Source: Hyphomicrobiales bacterium (GTDB lineage: Bacteria; Pseudomonadota; Alphaproteobacteria; Rhizobiales; Beijerinckiaceae). Taken from it: a stretch of 64,000 bases of DNA. This document shows positions 45,792-53,596 of the stretch, piece by piece. Positions within the stretch are counted from its first letter, which is position 1. Each line of letters begins with the position of its first letter. The notes under the pieces are model-generated. The model saw only the letters and a program-made list of their open reading frames with translations. It had not been told where the DNA came from and made no database searches. The translations under genes were made by a program, and so were the position numbers. Location of the stretch: contig UCBZ01000042.1 of NCBI GenBank assembly GCA_900470775.1, forward strand, positions 17,153 to 81,152, written 5' to 3'.

Positions 45792-46893
45792 CTGTGTCGA
45801 TGCGGACTTGCACCTGCGCCGCCCGCGCGGCGTCGCCGCCGTGATAGATGTTGCTGGCAAGATATTGCCGAAGCGCGAAGCGGCAGAGTACGCCGATGAC
45901 CGCCGCCAGCGGCACCGCTAGCAGAAGGCCTACGAAGCCGAACAGCGAACCGAAGGCGAGCAGCGCGAACATCAGCCAGACCGGATGCACGCCGATCGAA
46001 TCGCCGACGAATTTCGGCTGGAAGATGTTGCCCTCCAGGAACTGCCCGGCGGCGAAGACGGAGAGCGTCGCCAGCGGCAGGGTCCAGTCCGGCCAGAACT
46101 GGACAATGGCGACGCCGACGGAGAGCACGAGCCCGGTCAGCGAGCCAACAAAGGGAATGAAGGAAAGAAAACCGCTGATGATACCGATCAGCGCGCCGAA
46201 ATTGACGCCGAGCAGGCTCAGGCCCACGGCGTAGAAGATGCCGAGCAGCAGGCAGACCAGCGCCTGTCCGCGCAGGAAGCCCGCAATGGCGGTGTCCATC
46301 TCGTGCAACAGGCCGCGAATCGTCTCGCGATGGTCGAGCGGCAGCCAGCCATCGACGGTGGCGCACATCCGGTCCCAATCGACGAGCAGGTAGAAGGCGA
46401 TGACCGGCGTCAGCACCAGCAGCGAGAACACGCCGATGATCGCCGTGCCGCCAGTCCAGAGCGACTGAAGGACGCTGCCGACCCATTTGGTCCCCTCGCC
46501 AACGAGGTTTCCGAGCGAGTTCTGCGCTTCCTCGGTGATCTTGGTGCCGCCGAGGCGCTCGAGCCAGGGGCCGCCCCGTTCCAGCACCAGCGCCTGCAGC
46601 TTGGCCGCGTCGGCAGGCAGGCGTGCGACAAGGCCCGCGAGTTGCTGGCCGAGCAGCGGCGCCAGCAGCACCAGCGCCAGCACGAACACCAGGAGGAAGA
46701 CGACGAGGATCGCAATCGTCGCGGCAAGCCGGCTCATGCCCGCCTTTTCGAGGCGGTCGGCCAGCGGATCGAGCAGATAGGCCAGCGCCAGCGCTGCGAT
46801 GAAGGGCAGCAGGACGTCGCGCAGCACCACCAGCAGCAGCACGAAGACGACGAGCGAGATCAGCCAGAAACCGATTTGGCGTTGCAGGGTCAT
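45784..46893 (-). CDS. AI-2E/PerM-family transporter
   Basis: This 369-residue membrane protein has an AI-2E family profile: several N-terminal helices (FWLISLVVFVLLLVVLRDVLLPF), a soluble middle with LERLGG, and a C-terminal helical part with GVNFGALIGIISGFLSFIPFVGSL. Members are related to TqsA or to sodium/proton antiporters; the substrate cannot be read here. AAGG precedes the ATG at 46893. It is coupled to hdaA. Confidence 0.88.
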   Translation of the reverse strand: MTLQRQIGFWLISLVVFVLLLVVLRDVLLPFIAALALAYLLDPLADRLEKAGMSRLAATIAILVVFLLVFVLALVLLAPLLGQQLAGLVARLPADAAKLQALVLERGGPWLERLGGTKITEEAQNSLGNLVGEGTKWVGSVLQSLWTGGTAIIGVFSLLVLTPVIAFYLLVDWDRMCATVDGWLPLDHRETIRGLLHEMDTAIAGFLRGQALVCLLLGIFYAVGLSLLGVNFGALIGIISGFLSFIPFVGSLTGLVLSVGVAIVQFWPDWTLPLATLSVFAAGQFLEGNIFQPKFVGDSIGVHPVWLMFALLAFGSLFGFVGLLLAVPLAAVIGVLCRFALRQYLASNIYHGGDAARAAQVQVRIDTDV

Positions 46894-47016
46894 TGTCGGG
46901 CCTTTCGCGGATCCGTCGGCGCGGTCCTCACATGGGAGGGGAAATGTGGGGAGAGGCGGTCGATTGTCCAGCCGGCGACCGACGAGCCCGCCGCCGCGGA
47001 CTGTCTATGGGAAGGA

Positions 47017-47547
47017 TCACGCCGCCATGTGACGCAGCCAGAAGGCCAGATAGGCGGTCATCGAGCCGAGCGTCAACAGCGCGACGAAAAGCTGGCCGAC
47101 CTGGACCGCCTGGCCCATATCGAAGCCGAAGGCTCGCGAGCCCAGCAGAAGCGCGGCAAAAATGATCTGCGCGCCCGTATTGAGCTTGCTGACGACGAAG
47201 GGCGCCATCGCCAGCGGCTTTCCCATCAGCCAGGACAGGATCACGGCCGAGACGATCATCACGTCGCGCGACACCACCAGGATGACGAGCCAGGCCGGCA
47301 CCGCACCGACGATCGCCAGCGTGATGTAGATCGAGACGATCAGCGCCTTGTCGGCGATCGGATCGAGATAGCCGCCCAGTTCGCTCGCCATGTCGAAGCG
47401 CTTGGCGAGGAACCCGTCGACAGCGTCGGAGATGCCAGCGACGACGAAGATGACGAAGGCGCCCTGCCAACGCTCGTTCAGGATCATGACGATCACGAGC
47501 GGGACGAGAAACAGACGGCCGATGGTGATCAGGTTGGGCAGCGTCAT
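47017..47547 (-). CDS. CDP-alcohol phosphatidyltransferase, PgsA-like
   Basis: The protein has 176 residues and is an integral membrane enzyme. The CDP-alcohol motif is in SDAVDGFLAKRFDMASELGG followed by YLDPIADK, with the four metal-binding aspartates. It probably makes phosphatidylglycerol phosphate or a related lipid. A second PgsA copy is common in rhizobia, so it may not be the main PgsA. The start MTLPNLITIGR at 47547 fits the family; longer upstream frames would run through repeat DNA. Confidence 0.85.
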   Translation of the reverse strand: MTLPNLITIGRLFLVPLVIVMILNERWQGAFVIFVVAGISDAVDGFLAKRFDMASELGGYLDPIADKALIVSIYITLAIVGAVPAWLVILVVSRDVMIVSAVILSWLMGKPLAMAPFVVSKLNTGAQIIFAALLLGSRAFGFDMGQAVQVGQLFVALLTLGSMTAYLAFWLRHMAA

Positions 47548-47629
47548 GCAGGCGGCTTCGGGTCGGGCAGAGCGCGACGCTAGACCATCGGGCACGAAAG
47601 AGGAAACGGACGCGCCCTCGCCCGCCGGC

Positions 47630-47742
47630 GTCATTCTCGGGCGAAGCGAAGCGCAGACCCGAGAATCTCTGGACGAGAACGCGCCCGTCTCAGACAGGAG
47701 CCTTCGTGTCAGGAGATGCTCGGGACAAGTCCGAGCATGACG
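47630..47742. repeat. REP-like palindromic cluster between pgsA-like gene and prfB
   Basis: GTCATTCTCGGG at 47630-47641 pairs with CCCGAGAAT about 30 bases on, and ATGCTCGG...CCGAGCATGACG closes the element at 47742. The 205-bp gap has no gene. The sequence shares the arms ATTCTCGGG and CCGAGCATGACG with the copies at 48990 and 61431. Confidence 0.65.
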
Positions 47743-47752
47743 CGCGTTGCCG

Positions 47753-48881
47753 CTAGTCGAGATCCTCGACCTCGACCTCTGTGCCATAGACCCGCTGTGC
47801 CAGCGAGGCTTCCAGGAACGGGTCGAGCGCGCCGTCGAGCACTTCGGAGGGCGCAGTCGAGCTGACGCCGGTCCGCAGATCCTTCACGAGCTGATAGGGC
47901 TGCAGCACATAGGAGCGAATCTGGTGGCCCCAGCCGATATCGGTCTTGGAAGCCTGCTCGGCGTTGGCCTTGTCCTCGCGCTTCTTCAGCTCGACCTCGT
48001 AGAGGCGGGCGCGCAGCATGTCCCAGGCCTTGGCCTTGTTCTTGTGCTGCGACCGCTCCTGCTGGCACGACACCGCGATTCCCGACGGGATATGGGTGAT
48101 GCGCACTGCCGAATCGGTCGTGTTGATGTGCTGCCCGCCGGCGCCCTGGGCGCGGTAGGTGTCGATCCGGCAATCGGATTCGTTGATCTCGATGACGATG
48201 CGATCGTCGACGACCGGATAGACCCAGATCGACGCAAACGAGGTCTGCCGTCTCGCGTTCGAATCAAACGGCGAGATTCGCACCAGCCGGTGCACCCCGC
48301 TCTCCGTCTTCAGCCAGCCATAGGCATTGTGGCCCTTGAACTGCAGCGTCGCCGACTTGATCCCGGCGGTGTCGCCGTCCTGGTATTCGAGGGTCTCGAC
48401 CTTGAACTTCCGCCGCTCGCCCCAGCGCCGGTACATGCGCAGCAGCATCTCGGCCCAATCCTGGCTTTCGGTACCGCCCGCGCCGGGATGGATTTCGAGA
48501 TAGGTGTCGAGCATGTCGGCTTCGCCAGAGAGCAGCGTCTCGACCTGGCGGCGCGCCGCCTCGACCTCGACAGCCTTGATTCCGGCCTCGCCCTCGGCGA
48601 TTGAGGCGGCATCATCCTCCATCTCGCCAAGCTCGATGAAGGTCAGCGCATCGTCGAGATCGCGCTCGAGCATGGCGATGCCGTTGATCTGGTCCTCGAG
48701 CGAGGTGCGCTCGCGCATCAGCTTCTGCGCGGCGTCGGCGTCGTTCCAGAAATCGGGTCCCTCCGAGAGGGCGTTCAGTTCCGCGAGGCGGCGTTGTGCG
48801 ACATCCCAGTCAAAGATGCCTCCTCAGCAGTCCAATCGACTGCTTGGCGTTGTCGAGCTGGGTCTGGATTTCTGGACGCAT
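47753..48881 (-). CDS. prfB: Peptide chain release factor 2 with programmed +1 frameshift
   Basis: RF2 recognises UAA and UGA and triggers peptide release. The protein is about 375 residues and shows the GGQ loop in [18 protein letters not shown] and the SPF tripeptide in [11 protein letters not shown]. Translation must start at ATG 48881 in another frame: 23 codons (beginning [11 protein letters not shown] and ending LRRHL) run to an in-frame UGA at 48812-48810. After a +1 shift at CTT the reading continues [20 protein letters not shown] lies 11 bases before the ATG. Annotation from the ATG at 48718 would lose the first 55 or so residues. It follows mrcA on the same strand, separated by a palindromic repeat. 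Confidence 0.96.
48810..48824 (-). promoter_or_regulatory. prfB recoding site: internal Shine-Dalgarno, CTT slippery codon and UGA
   Basis: On the minus strand the codons read AGG AGG CAT CTT TGA, followed by C. The AGGAGG acts as an internal Shine-Dalgarno just upstream of the CTT slippery codon, and TGAC is a poor RF2 stop context. The E. coli site is AGG GGG TAT CTT TGA C. Low RF2 favours the shift, so the protein controls its own level. Confidence 0.96.
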
Positions 48882-48989
48882 GCGTAAACGGGCCTTCTTG
48901 GAAACTGGCGTCGAGATAGGCGGGAAAGCGTGCGGTGTAAACGCCTACCGCAACATGGGCGGCCATGAGCCGACCATGTCTGACAGAAG

Positions 48990-49026
48990 ATTCTCGGGTC
49001 TACGCTACGCTTCGCCCGAGAATGAC
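48990..49026. repeat. REP-like single hairpin upstream of prfB
   Basis: ATTCTCGGG (48990-48998) and CCCGAGAAT (49015-49023) form a perfect 9-bp stem around a 16-base loop, followed by GACG. It lies 12 bases past the mrcA stop (49038) as read on the minus strand, where it could end or stabilise the mrcA transcript ahead of prfB. Confidence 0.65.
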
Positions 49027-49037
49027 GCCGTGGCCTA

Positions 49038-51485
49038 CTAGTACAACCCGCCCGTGCCGGAACCGACGGCGCGTCCGCCGCCCGGCGAGACGCTGAACGG
49101 GGTCGTGCCGTCGCCGGCCGCGCCGATGACGGAGTAGCTGTCGGGCGGTGCCGTGCCCGGCTTGAACGCCTCGAGGATGCCGCCCTCGCCGCCCGAGCGC
49201 ATCCCGGTCTTGGGATCGACGCGGATCAGCTTGATGCCGGCGGGAACGCGGAACGGCGTCGCCGGCTTGTCCTTGAGCGCCGCCATCATGAAGTCGCGGA
49301 AGATCGGCGCGGCGTACTGGCCGGCGGTGGCCGAGGTGCCGAGCGACTTCGGCTTGTCGAAGCCCATATAGACACCGACCGCGAGGTCGGGCGAGAAGCC
49401 GACGAACCAGACGTCCTTGGCATCGTTGGTCGTGCCGGTCTTACCGGCGAGCGGCTTGCCGACCGACTTGACGACGGTCGCGGTGCCAGCCTGGACCACG
49501 CCTTCCATGATCGAGACCATCTGGTAGGCGGTCAGCGGGTCGAGCACCTGGTCGCGGTTGTCGATCAGGCGCGGCTCGCGCTGGTCGGCCCATTTGGCCG
49601 CGTCGCAGCCTTCGCAGATGCGCTGGTCGTGCCGGAAGATGGTCGCGCCCCAGCGATCCTGGATACGGTCGATCAGGGTCGGGCGGATCTTCTTGCCGCC
49701 ATTGACCAGCATGGCGTAGCCGGCCGTCATCCGCATGACCGTGGTCTCGCCGGCGCCGAGCGACATCGAGAGCACCGGCAGCATGTCGTCATAGACGCCG
49801 AAGCGGCGGGCATATTCCGCGATCAGCGGCATGCCGACATCCTTGGCGAGACGCACCGTCATCAGGTTCTTCGAGAACTGGATGCCGTAGCGCAGCGTGC
49901 GCGGCCCGGTCGACTTGCCGTCGTAATTGCTCGGCGTCCACATGCCGAGCCCGCCGCCCTGGTCGATCTCGATCGGGGCATCGAGGATGATGCTGGAGGG
50001 CGTGTAGCCATTGTCGAGCGCAGTCGCATAGACGAACGGCTTGAACGAGGACCCCGGCTGGCGCATCGCCTGCGTCGAGCGGTTGAACTCCGACTGGTCG
50101 TGGCTGAAGCCACCGACCATGGCGAGAACACGGCCGGAGAAGGGGTCCATCACGGTGATGGCGCCGTTGACCTCGGGCAGCTGCCGCAGCCGGACCTGGC
50201 CCGGACGGTTGTCCATCGGCTCGACATAGACGACGTCGCCGACCGACACCGCCTGCGCCACGCGCGAGCGACGGGTCCATTTGATGCCCTCGCCGCCGAG
50301 CGTGACCGTCTCTCGGTCGCTCTTCAACTGGCCGGAGGTCTCGCGCAGCGGATGCAAGCCGAGCCGGGCGCTGTCGCCAGCCACCTCCAGCACCACGGCC
50401 AGACGCCAGGGCGCGACGTCGCCGAGCACCGGCAGGTCGCCGATCGCCAGTCCCCAGTCGCGGGCCGACAGCTCCAACTTCTGGATCGCGCCGCGCCAGC
50501 CGCGGGCTTCGTCGAAGCGCACGAGACCATCGACCAGCGCCTTGCGTGCCATCAGCTGCATCTTGGGATCGACGGTGGCCCGCACCGAGAGGCCGCCCTC
50601 GAGCAGCTTCTTCTCGCCGTAGCGGTCCTGCAGCTCGCGGCGGATTTCCTCGGCGAAATAGCCGGCAGCGATGTTGTTCGGCGAGACCGTGCGCGGATTG
50701 ACCCCGAGCGGCTGGCCTTTGGCCGCATCGCCGGCGGCGCGGGTGACGAAGCCGTTCTCGACCATGCGGTCGATGACGTAGTTGCGGCGCTCGATGGCGC
50801 GCTCGCGATTGCGGAACGGATGCAGGTCGGTCGGCGCCTTCGGCAGGGCGGCGAGATAGGCCGCCTCCTGCAGGTTGAGCTCGTGCACCGACTTGCCGAA
50901 ATAGTTCAGCGCGGCCGCCGCGATGCCATAGCTGCCCTGCCCCGGCGCCGGGGCGCCGAGATAGATCTCGTTCAGATAGAGCTCGAGGATCTTGTCCTTG
51001 GAATAGGTCGACTCGATTCGCAGCGCGACCAGCGCCTCGCGGATCTTGCGTTCGATGTTCTGCTCGGAGCCGACGAGGAAGTTCTTCGCCACCTGCTGGG
51101 TGATGGTCGAGGCACCCTGCGGCCGGCGGCCGGCGGCGCGGTTACGGAAGTTGGTGATGGCGGCGCGCACGAGGCCTTCTGGATCGACGCCGACATGCTT
51201 GTAGAAGTTCTTGTCCTCAGCCGAGAGATAGGCCTCGATGATCAGCTTCGGCACGGCCTGGATCGGTAGATAGAGCCGGCGCTCCCGGGCGAATTCCGCG
51301 ATCAGCGAGCCGTCGCCGGCATGGACGCGCGTCATCACCGGCGGCTCGTAGTTCCGCAGCTGCGCCGAATCGGGCAGGTCCTTGGAGTAGTGCCAGAGGA
51401 ATCCGGCGGCGCCGATCGCGCCGATCACGAAGACGATCGCGCCCGCCGTGAACAACCATCCAAACATTCGCAGGATAAAGCGCAT
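49038..51485 (-). CDS. mrcA: Penicillin-binding protein 1A
   Basis: This 815-residue bifunctional cell wall synthase has one N-terminal membrane helix. The glycosyltransferase (GT51) part shows YLSAEDKNFYKHVGVDPEG and RRPQGASTITQQVAKNF. The transpeptidase shows SSFKPF with the active serine, and KTGTTNDAKD. It polymerises glycan strands and cross-links peptides in the periplasm. The amiC-mrcA-prfB order is conserved in rhizobia. Confidence 0.95.
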   Translation of the reverse strand: MRFILRMFGWLFTAGAIVFVIGAIGAAGFLWHYSKDLPDSAQLRNYEPPVMTRVHAGDGSLIAEFARERRLYLPIQAVPKLIIEAYLSAEDKNFYKHVGVDPEGLVRAAITNFRNRAAGRRPQGASTITQQVAKNFLVGSEQNIERKIREALVALRIESTYSKDKILELYLNEIYLGAPAPGQGSYGIAAAALNYFGKSVHELNLQEAAYLAALPKAPTDLHPFRNRERAIERRNYVIDRMVENGFVTRAAGDAAKGQPLGVNPRTVSPNNIAAGYFAEEIRRELQDRYGEKKLLEGGLSVRATVDPKMQLMARKALVDGLVRFDEARGWRGAIQKLELSARDWGLAIGDLPVLGDVAPWRLAVVLEVAGDSARLGLHPLRETSGQLKSDRETVTLGGEGIKWTRRSRVAQAVSVGDVVYVEPMDNRPGQVRLRQLPEVNGAITVMDPFSGRVLAMVGGFSHDQSEFNRSTQAMRQPGSSFKPFVYATALDNGYTPSSIILDAPIEIDQGGGLGMWTPSNYDGKSTGPRTLRYGIQFSKNLMTVRLAKDVGMPLIAEYARRFGVYDDMLPVLSMSLGAGETTVMRMTAGYAMLVNGGKKIRPTLIDRIQDRWGATIFRHDQRICEGCDAAKWADQREPRLIDNRDQVLDPLTAYQMVSIMEGVVQAGTATVVKSVGKPLAGKTGTTNDAKDVWFVGFSPDLAVGVYMGFDKPKSLGTSATAGQYAAPIFRDFMMAALKDKPATPFRVPAGIKLIRVDPKTGMRSGGEGGILEAFKPGTAPPDSYSVIGAAGDGTTPFSVSPGGGRAVGSGTGGLY

Positions 51486-51631
51486 CTCAGGCCCTGGCCC
51501 TTGCCTCGTGACCGCCCGGCAAGCCGGAAAGGCGGCGTTTCATAAATCACGTCTATAGCATGATGGACGTGGCAGAACCGTGGCCTTGGGACCACATTCC
51601 GCACCGTCCGTAGCCTCGTCCGGCGCAGGCG

Positions 51632-52933
51632 TCAGCGCCGGTTTTCGGCCGCTTTCCCGACAGGCGCGCGAGCGCTGACGAAGTATCCTTCGACGGCGGT
51701 CGCCACGGCGTCGACCGCCTGGGCGCGCCATGGCGCCGAATTCAGCAGTTCGGCATCCTTCGGGCTCGACATGTAGCCGAGCTCGATCAGTACCGAGGGC
51801 ACGTCAGGCGCGCTCAGCACGCGAAATCCAGCCGAGCGCAACGGCACTTTGTGCATCTTCACCGAGCCGCCGAGCTTCTCGACGAGATTGCGCGCAAAGA
51901 TGGCCGAGAACGTCCGCGTCTCCCGCTTGGCGAGGTCCATCAGGATGCCGGCGACGTCCTGCGTATCCTCGCTGGCATCGAGGCCCGCCGCCGCGTCGGC
52001 CTGGTTTTCCTTCGTCGCGAGCCTGGCGGCCTCGGCATCGGTAGCCCGCTCCGAGCCGGTATAGATCGTCGCGCCGCGCACCTCCTGGGCTTGCGTCAGC
52101 GAATCGGCATGGATCGAGATGAACAGATCGGCACCGGCAGCTCTTGCGATGCCGACCCGCTCGGCCAGCGCCACGAAACGATCATCGTCGCGCGTCATCA
52201 GCACGCGGTAGCGCCCGCTCGCTTCGAGCCGCTCCTTCAACTTCACCCCGAAGGCGAGCACGACGGCCTTCTCGGCGATCGATGCCACCACCGCGCCGGG
52301 GTCGATGCCGCCATGGCCAGGGTCGATGACGATGGTCTGGCGCGTCTCGCCAGCTGGTTTGGCGGGCACGGGGACGGTAGCCGGCGCCTGGAAATCGCGC
52401 CCCGATGACGCGGCGATGGCCGCCTGGAATTCGGCCCGCGTGGCGCGGCGCAGTTCGATCACCAGCTCGCCGAAGCCGCCGCGCACCGGGCGCGATTCGG
52501 CTCGGACCACGACGGCCGGCTGCGCCAGGTCGATGATGATGCGCGCCTTGTCGGCCGTGAACAGCCCGAAGCGGTAGGCCCCGACGACGCCGGCGCTCTT
52601 GCGCACCGTTCCCGGCTGAACCTGGAAATTGATCGAAGGCATGTCGATGATGACGCGATCAGGGCCCGCCAGCACCGAGGCGCTGACCTCGACGGGACGC
52701 GACAAGGCCATGGTCAGCCGCACGATCTCGCCGGATTGTTCGAGCTTCGCGTCAGTCGCGACCGGAAATTCGCTCTGGGCGCGGCCATTGCCTTGCGCCA
52801 AAGCCACGCCAGCCAGCGAAGGCACACCCGCAAGCGCCAGCCAGAGGCAGAGCGCCAGATGCGTCATCCTCTGTGCTCGCGAGAGCCGCAGGCCGACGTG
52901 AAAGGGGTTTGCAGGAGGCGTCAGGTCACTCAT
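51632..52933 (-). CDS. amiC: N-acetylmuramoyl-L-alanine amidase AmiC-type
   Basis: The protein has 433 residues. A signal sequence with core LALCLWLALAGVPSLAGVA is followed by an AMIN domain (about residues 60-160). The zinc-dependent Amidase_3 domain then shows IDPGHGGIDPGA, ADLFISIHADS and a late VLIELGYMSS with the catalytic glutamate. It cuts the peptide from glycan during daughter-cell separation. The ATG at 52933 may be replaced by one at 52867, as both place a charged stretch before the signal core. It is divergent from rne. Confidence 0.93.
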   Translation of the reverse strand: MSDLTPPANPFHVGLRLSRAQRMTHLALCLWLALAGVPSLAGVALAQGNGRAQSEFPVATDAKLEQSGEIVRLTMALSRPVEVSASVLAGPDRVIIDMPSINFQVQPGTVRKSAGVVGAYRFGLFTADKARIIIDLAQPAVVVRAESRPVRGGFGELVIELRRATRAEFQAAIAASSGRDFQAPATVPVPAKPAGETRQTIVIDPGHGGIDPGAVVASIAEKAVVLAFGVKLKERLEASGRYRVLMTRDDDRFVALAERVGIARAAGADLFISIHADSLTQAQEVRGATIYTGSERATDAEAARLATKENQADAAAGLDASEDTQDVAGILMDLAKRETRTFSAIFARNLVEKLGGSVKMHKVPLRSAGFRVLSAPDVPSVLIELGYMSSPKDAELLNSAPWRAQAVDAVATAVEGYFVSARAPVGKAAENRR

Positions 52934-53056
52934 CCCGAGCTGTCGTCACCAAGTCTTAACCATAGCGACGCAACGTCCTAACGATCGGTTACCATGCTCC
53001 GGCCGGTCAGAGAACCGGCCTGCGCCGGAGGCCGGTCGATCCCGACGCGATGTGAC

Positions 53057-53084
53057 TTGCAAATCACTGTCACCTGTCTGTAAT
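53057..53084 (+). promoter_or_regulatory. Candidate rne promoter
   Basis: TTGCAA (53057-53062) and TGTAAT (53079-53084) are separated by 16 bases and match sigma-70 type elements with moderate fit. Transcription would begin near 53092 and leave about 500 bases of leader before the rne ATG at 53597. Confidence 0.4.
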
Positions 53085-53460
53085 GGGGATGGTTGCTTTG
53101 CAAGGCCGCCCATGGTGCGCATCCGGATCCGAGGATCCGTCGGCGTCCGGGGCATGTCTTGGCCGGCCGGCCCATCCGGGTTCGGCGGCATCAGGTCAAC
53201 CGCAACGGATCGTCCGCAGACGGCCGGAGCCAGGCGCGCGCGTTTTTCAGCACCAGGCCAACGTCTTGCGAGCGTGCAAACGCGGCGTGCTTCGTCTTTT
53301 CGGGCAGGTGCGCCGCAGGTCGGGACAAATGTCGGGGCATACGACGCCGCATAGATCATCGGTGAATCGTCAATACCTGCGGGACTGCGTCGGGCTTTTG
53401 CCCCGACCGGGCTTCCCGAGCCGCCTTTCTGTCTCGATCGAACACTTCCCCGTCCCAGAC

Positions 53461-53480
53461 GCCGGCTCGCGCCGGCTTTT
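53461..53480 (+). terminator. Hairpin with T-tract in the rne leader, attenuator-like
   Basis: GCCGGC (53461-53466), loop TCGC, GCCGGC (53471-53476) and TTTT (53477-53480) make a short intrinsic-terminator-like unit 117 bases before the rne ATG. The stem is only 6 bp, so full termination is doubtful; partial attenuation is possible. Confidence 0.4.
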
Positions 53481-53493
53481 GCTCCTGCAACAT

Positions 53494-53509
53494 GCCGGCT
53501 CATGCCGGC
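53494..53509 (+). repeat. Second copy of the GCCGGC hairpin in the rne leader
   Basis: GCCGGC (53494-53499), TCAT, GCCGGC (53504-53509) repeats the preceding hairpin 33 bases downstream with a different loop and no T-tract. The two copies could refold with each other, because all four arms are identical. Confidence 0.45.
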
Positions 53510-53596
53510 CTATGCGCGGCGCCCCTGCCCGCGGCAGCGGATCTTTGTCCGCAGCCCGGCGGGTACCACTGGCGGCCGCGCCCATGGAAGATTCAT

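Larger units (their letters stand above)
52982..53596 (+). other. Long amiC-rne intergenic region and rne leader; no gene seen
   Basis: These 615 bases hold no gene I can recognise, though several open frames cross them. The region must contain divergent promoters for amiC and rne. The likely rne transcript start would give a leader of about 500 bases with GC-rich hairpins. Long structured leaders are used for autoregulation of rne in other bacteria, so that is a natural reading. Confidence 0.6.

Noticed and set aside
47753..48718. prfB as an N-terminally truncated pseudogene
   Set aside because: The missing N-terminus is encoded upstream in another frame behind a textbook +1 recoding site.
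49629..51269. 546-codon plus-strand frame opposite mrcA
   Set aside because: Shadow of the PBP1A gene; Asp/Arg/His-rich with no domain.
52946..53503. A possible gene in the amiC-rne gap (several frames of 65-200 codons on both strands)
   Set aside because: None has a family match, a good ribosome site or sensible composition; the region is better explained as promoters and rne leader.
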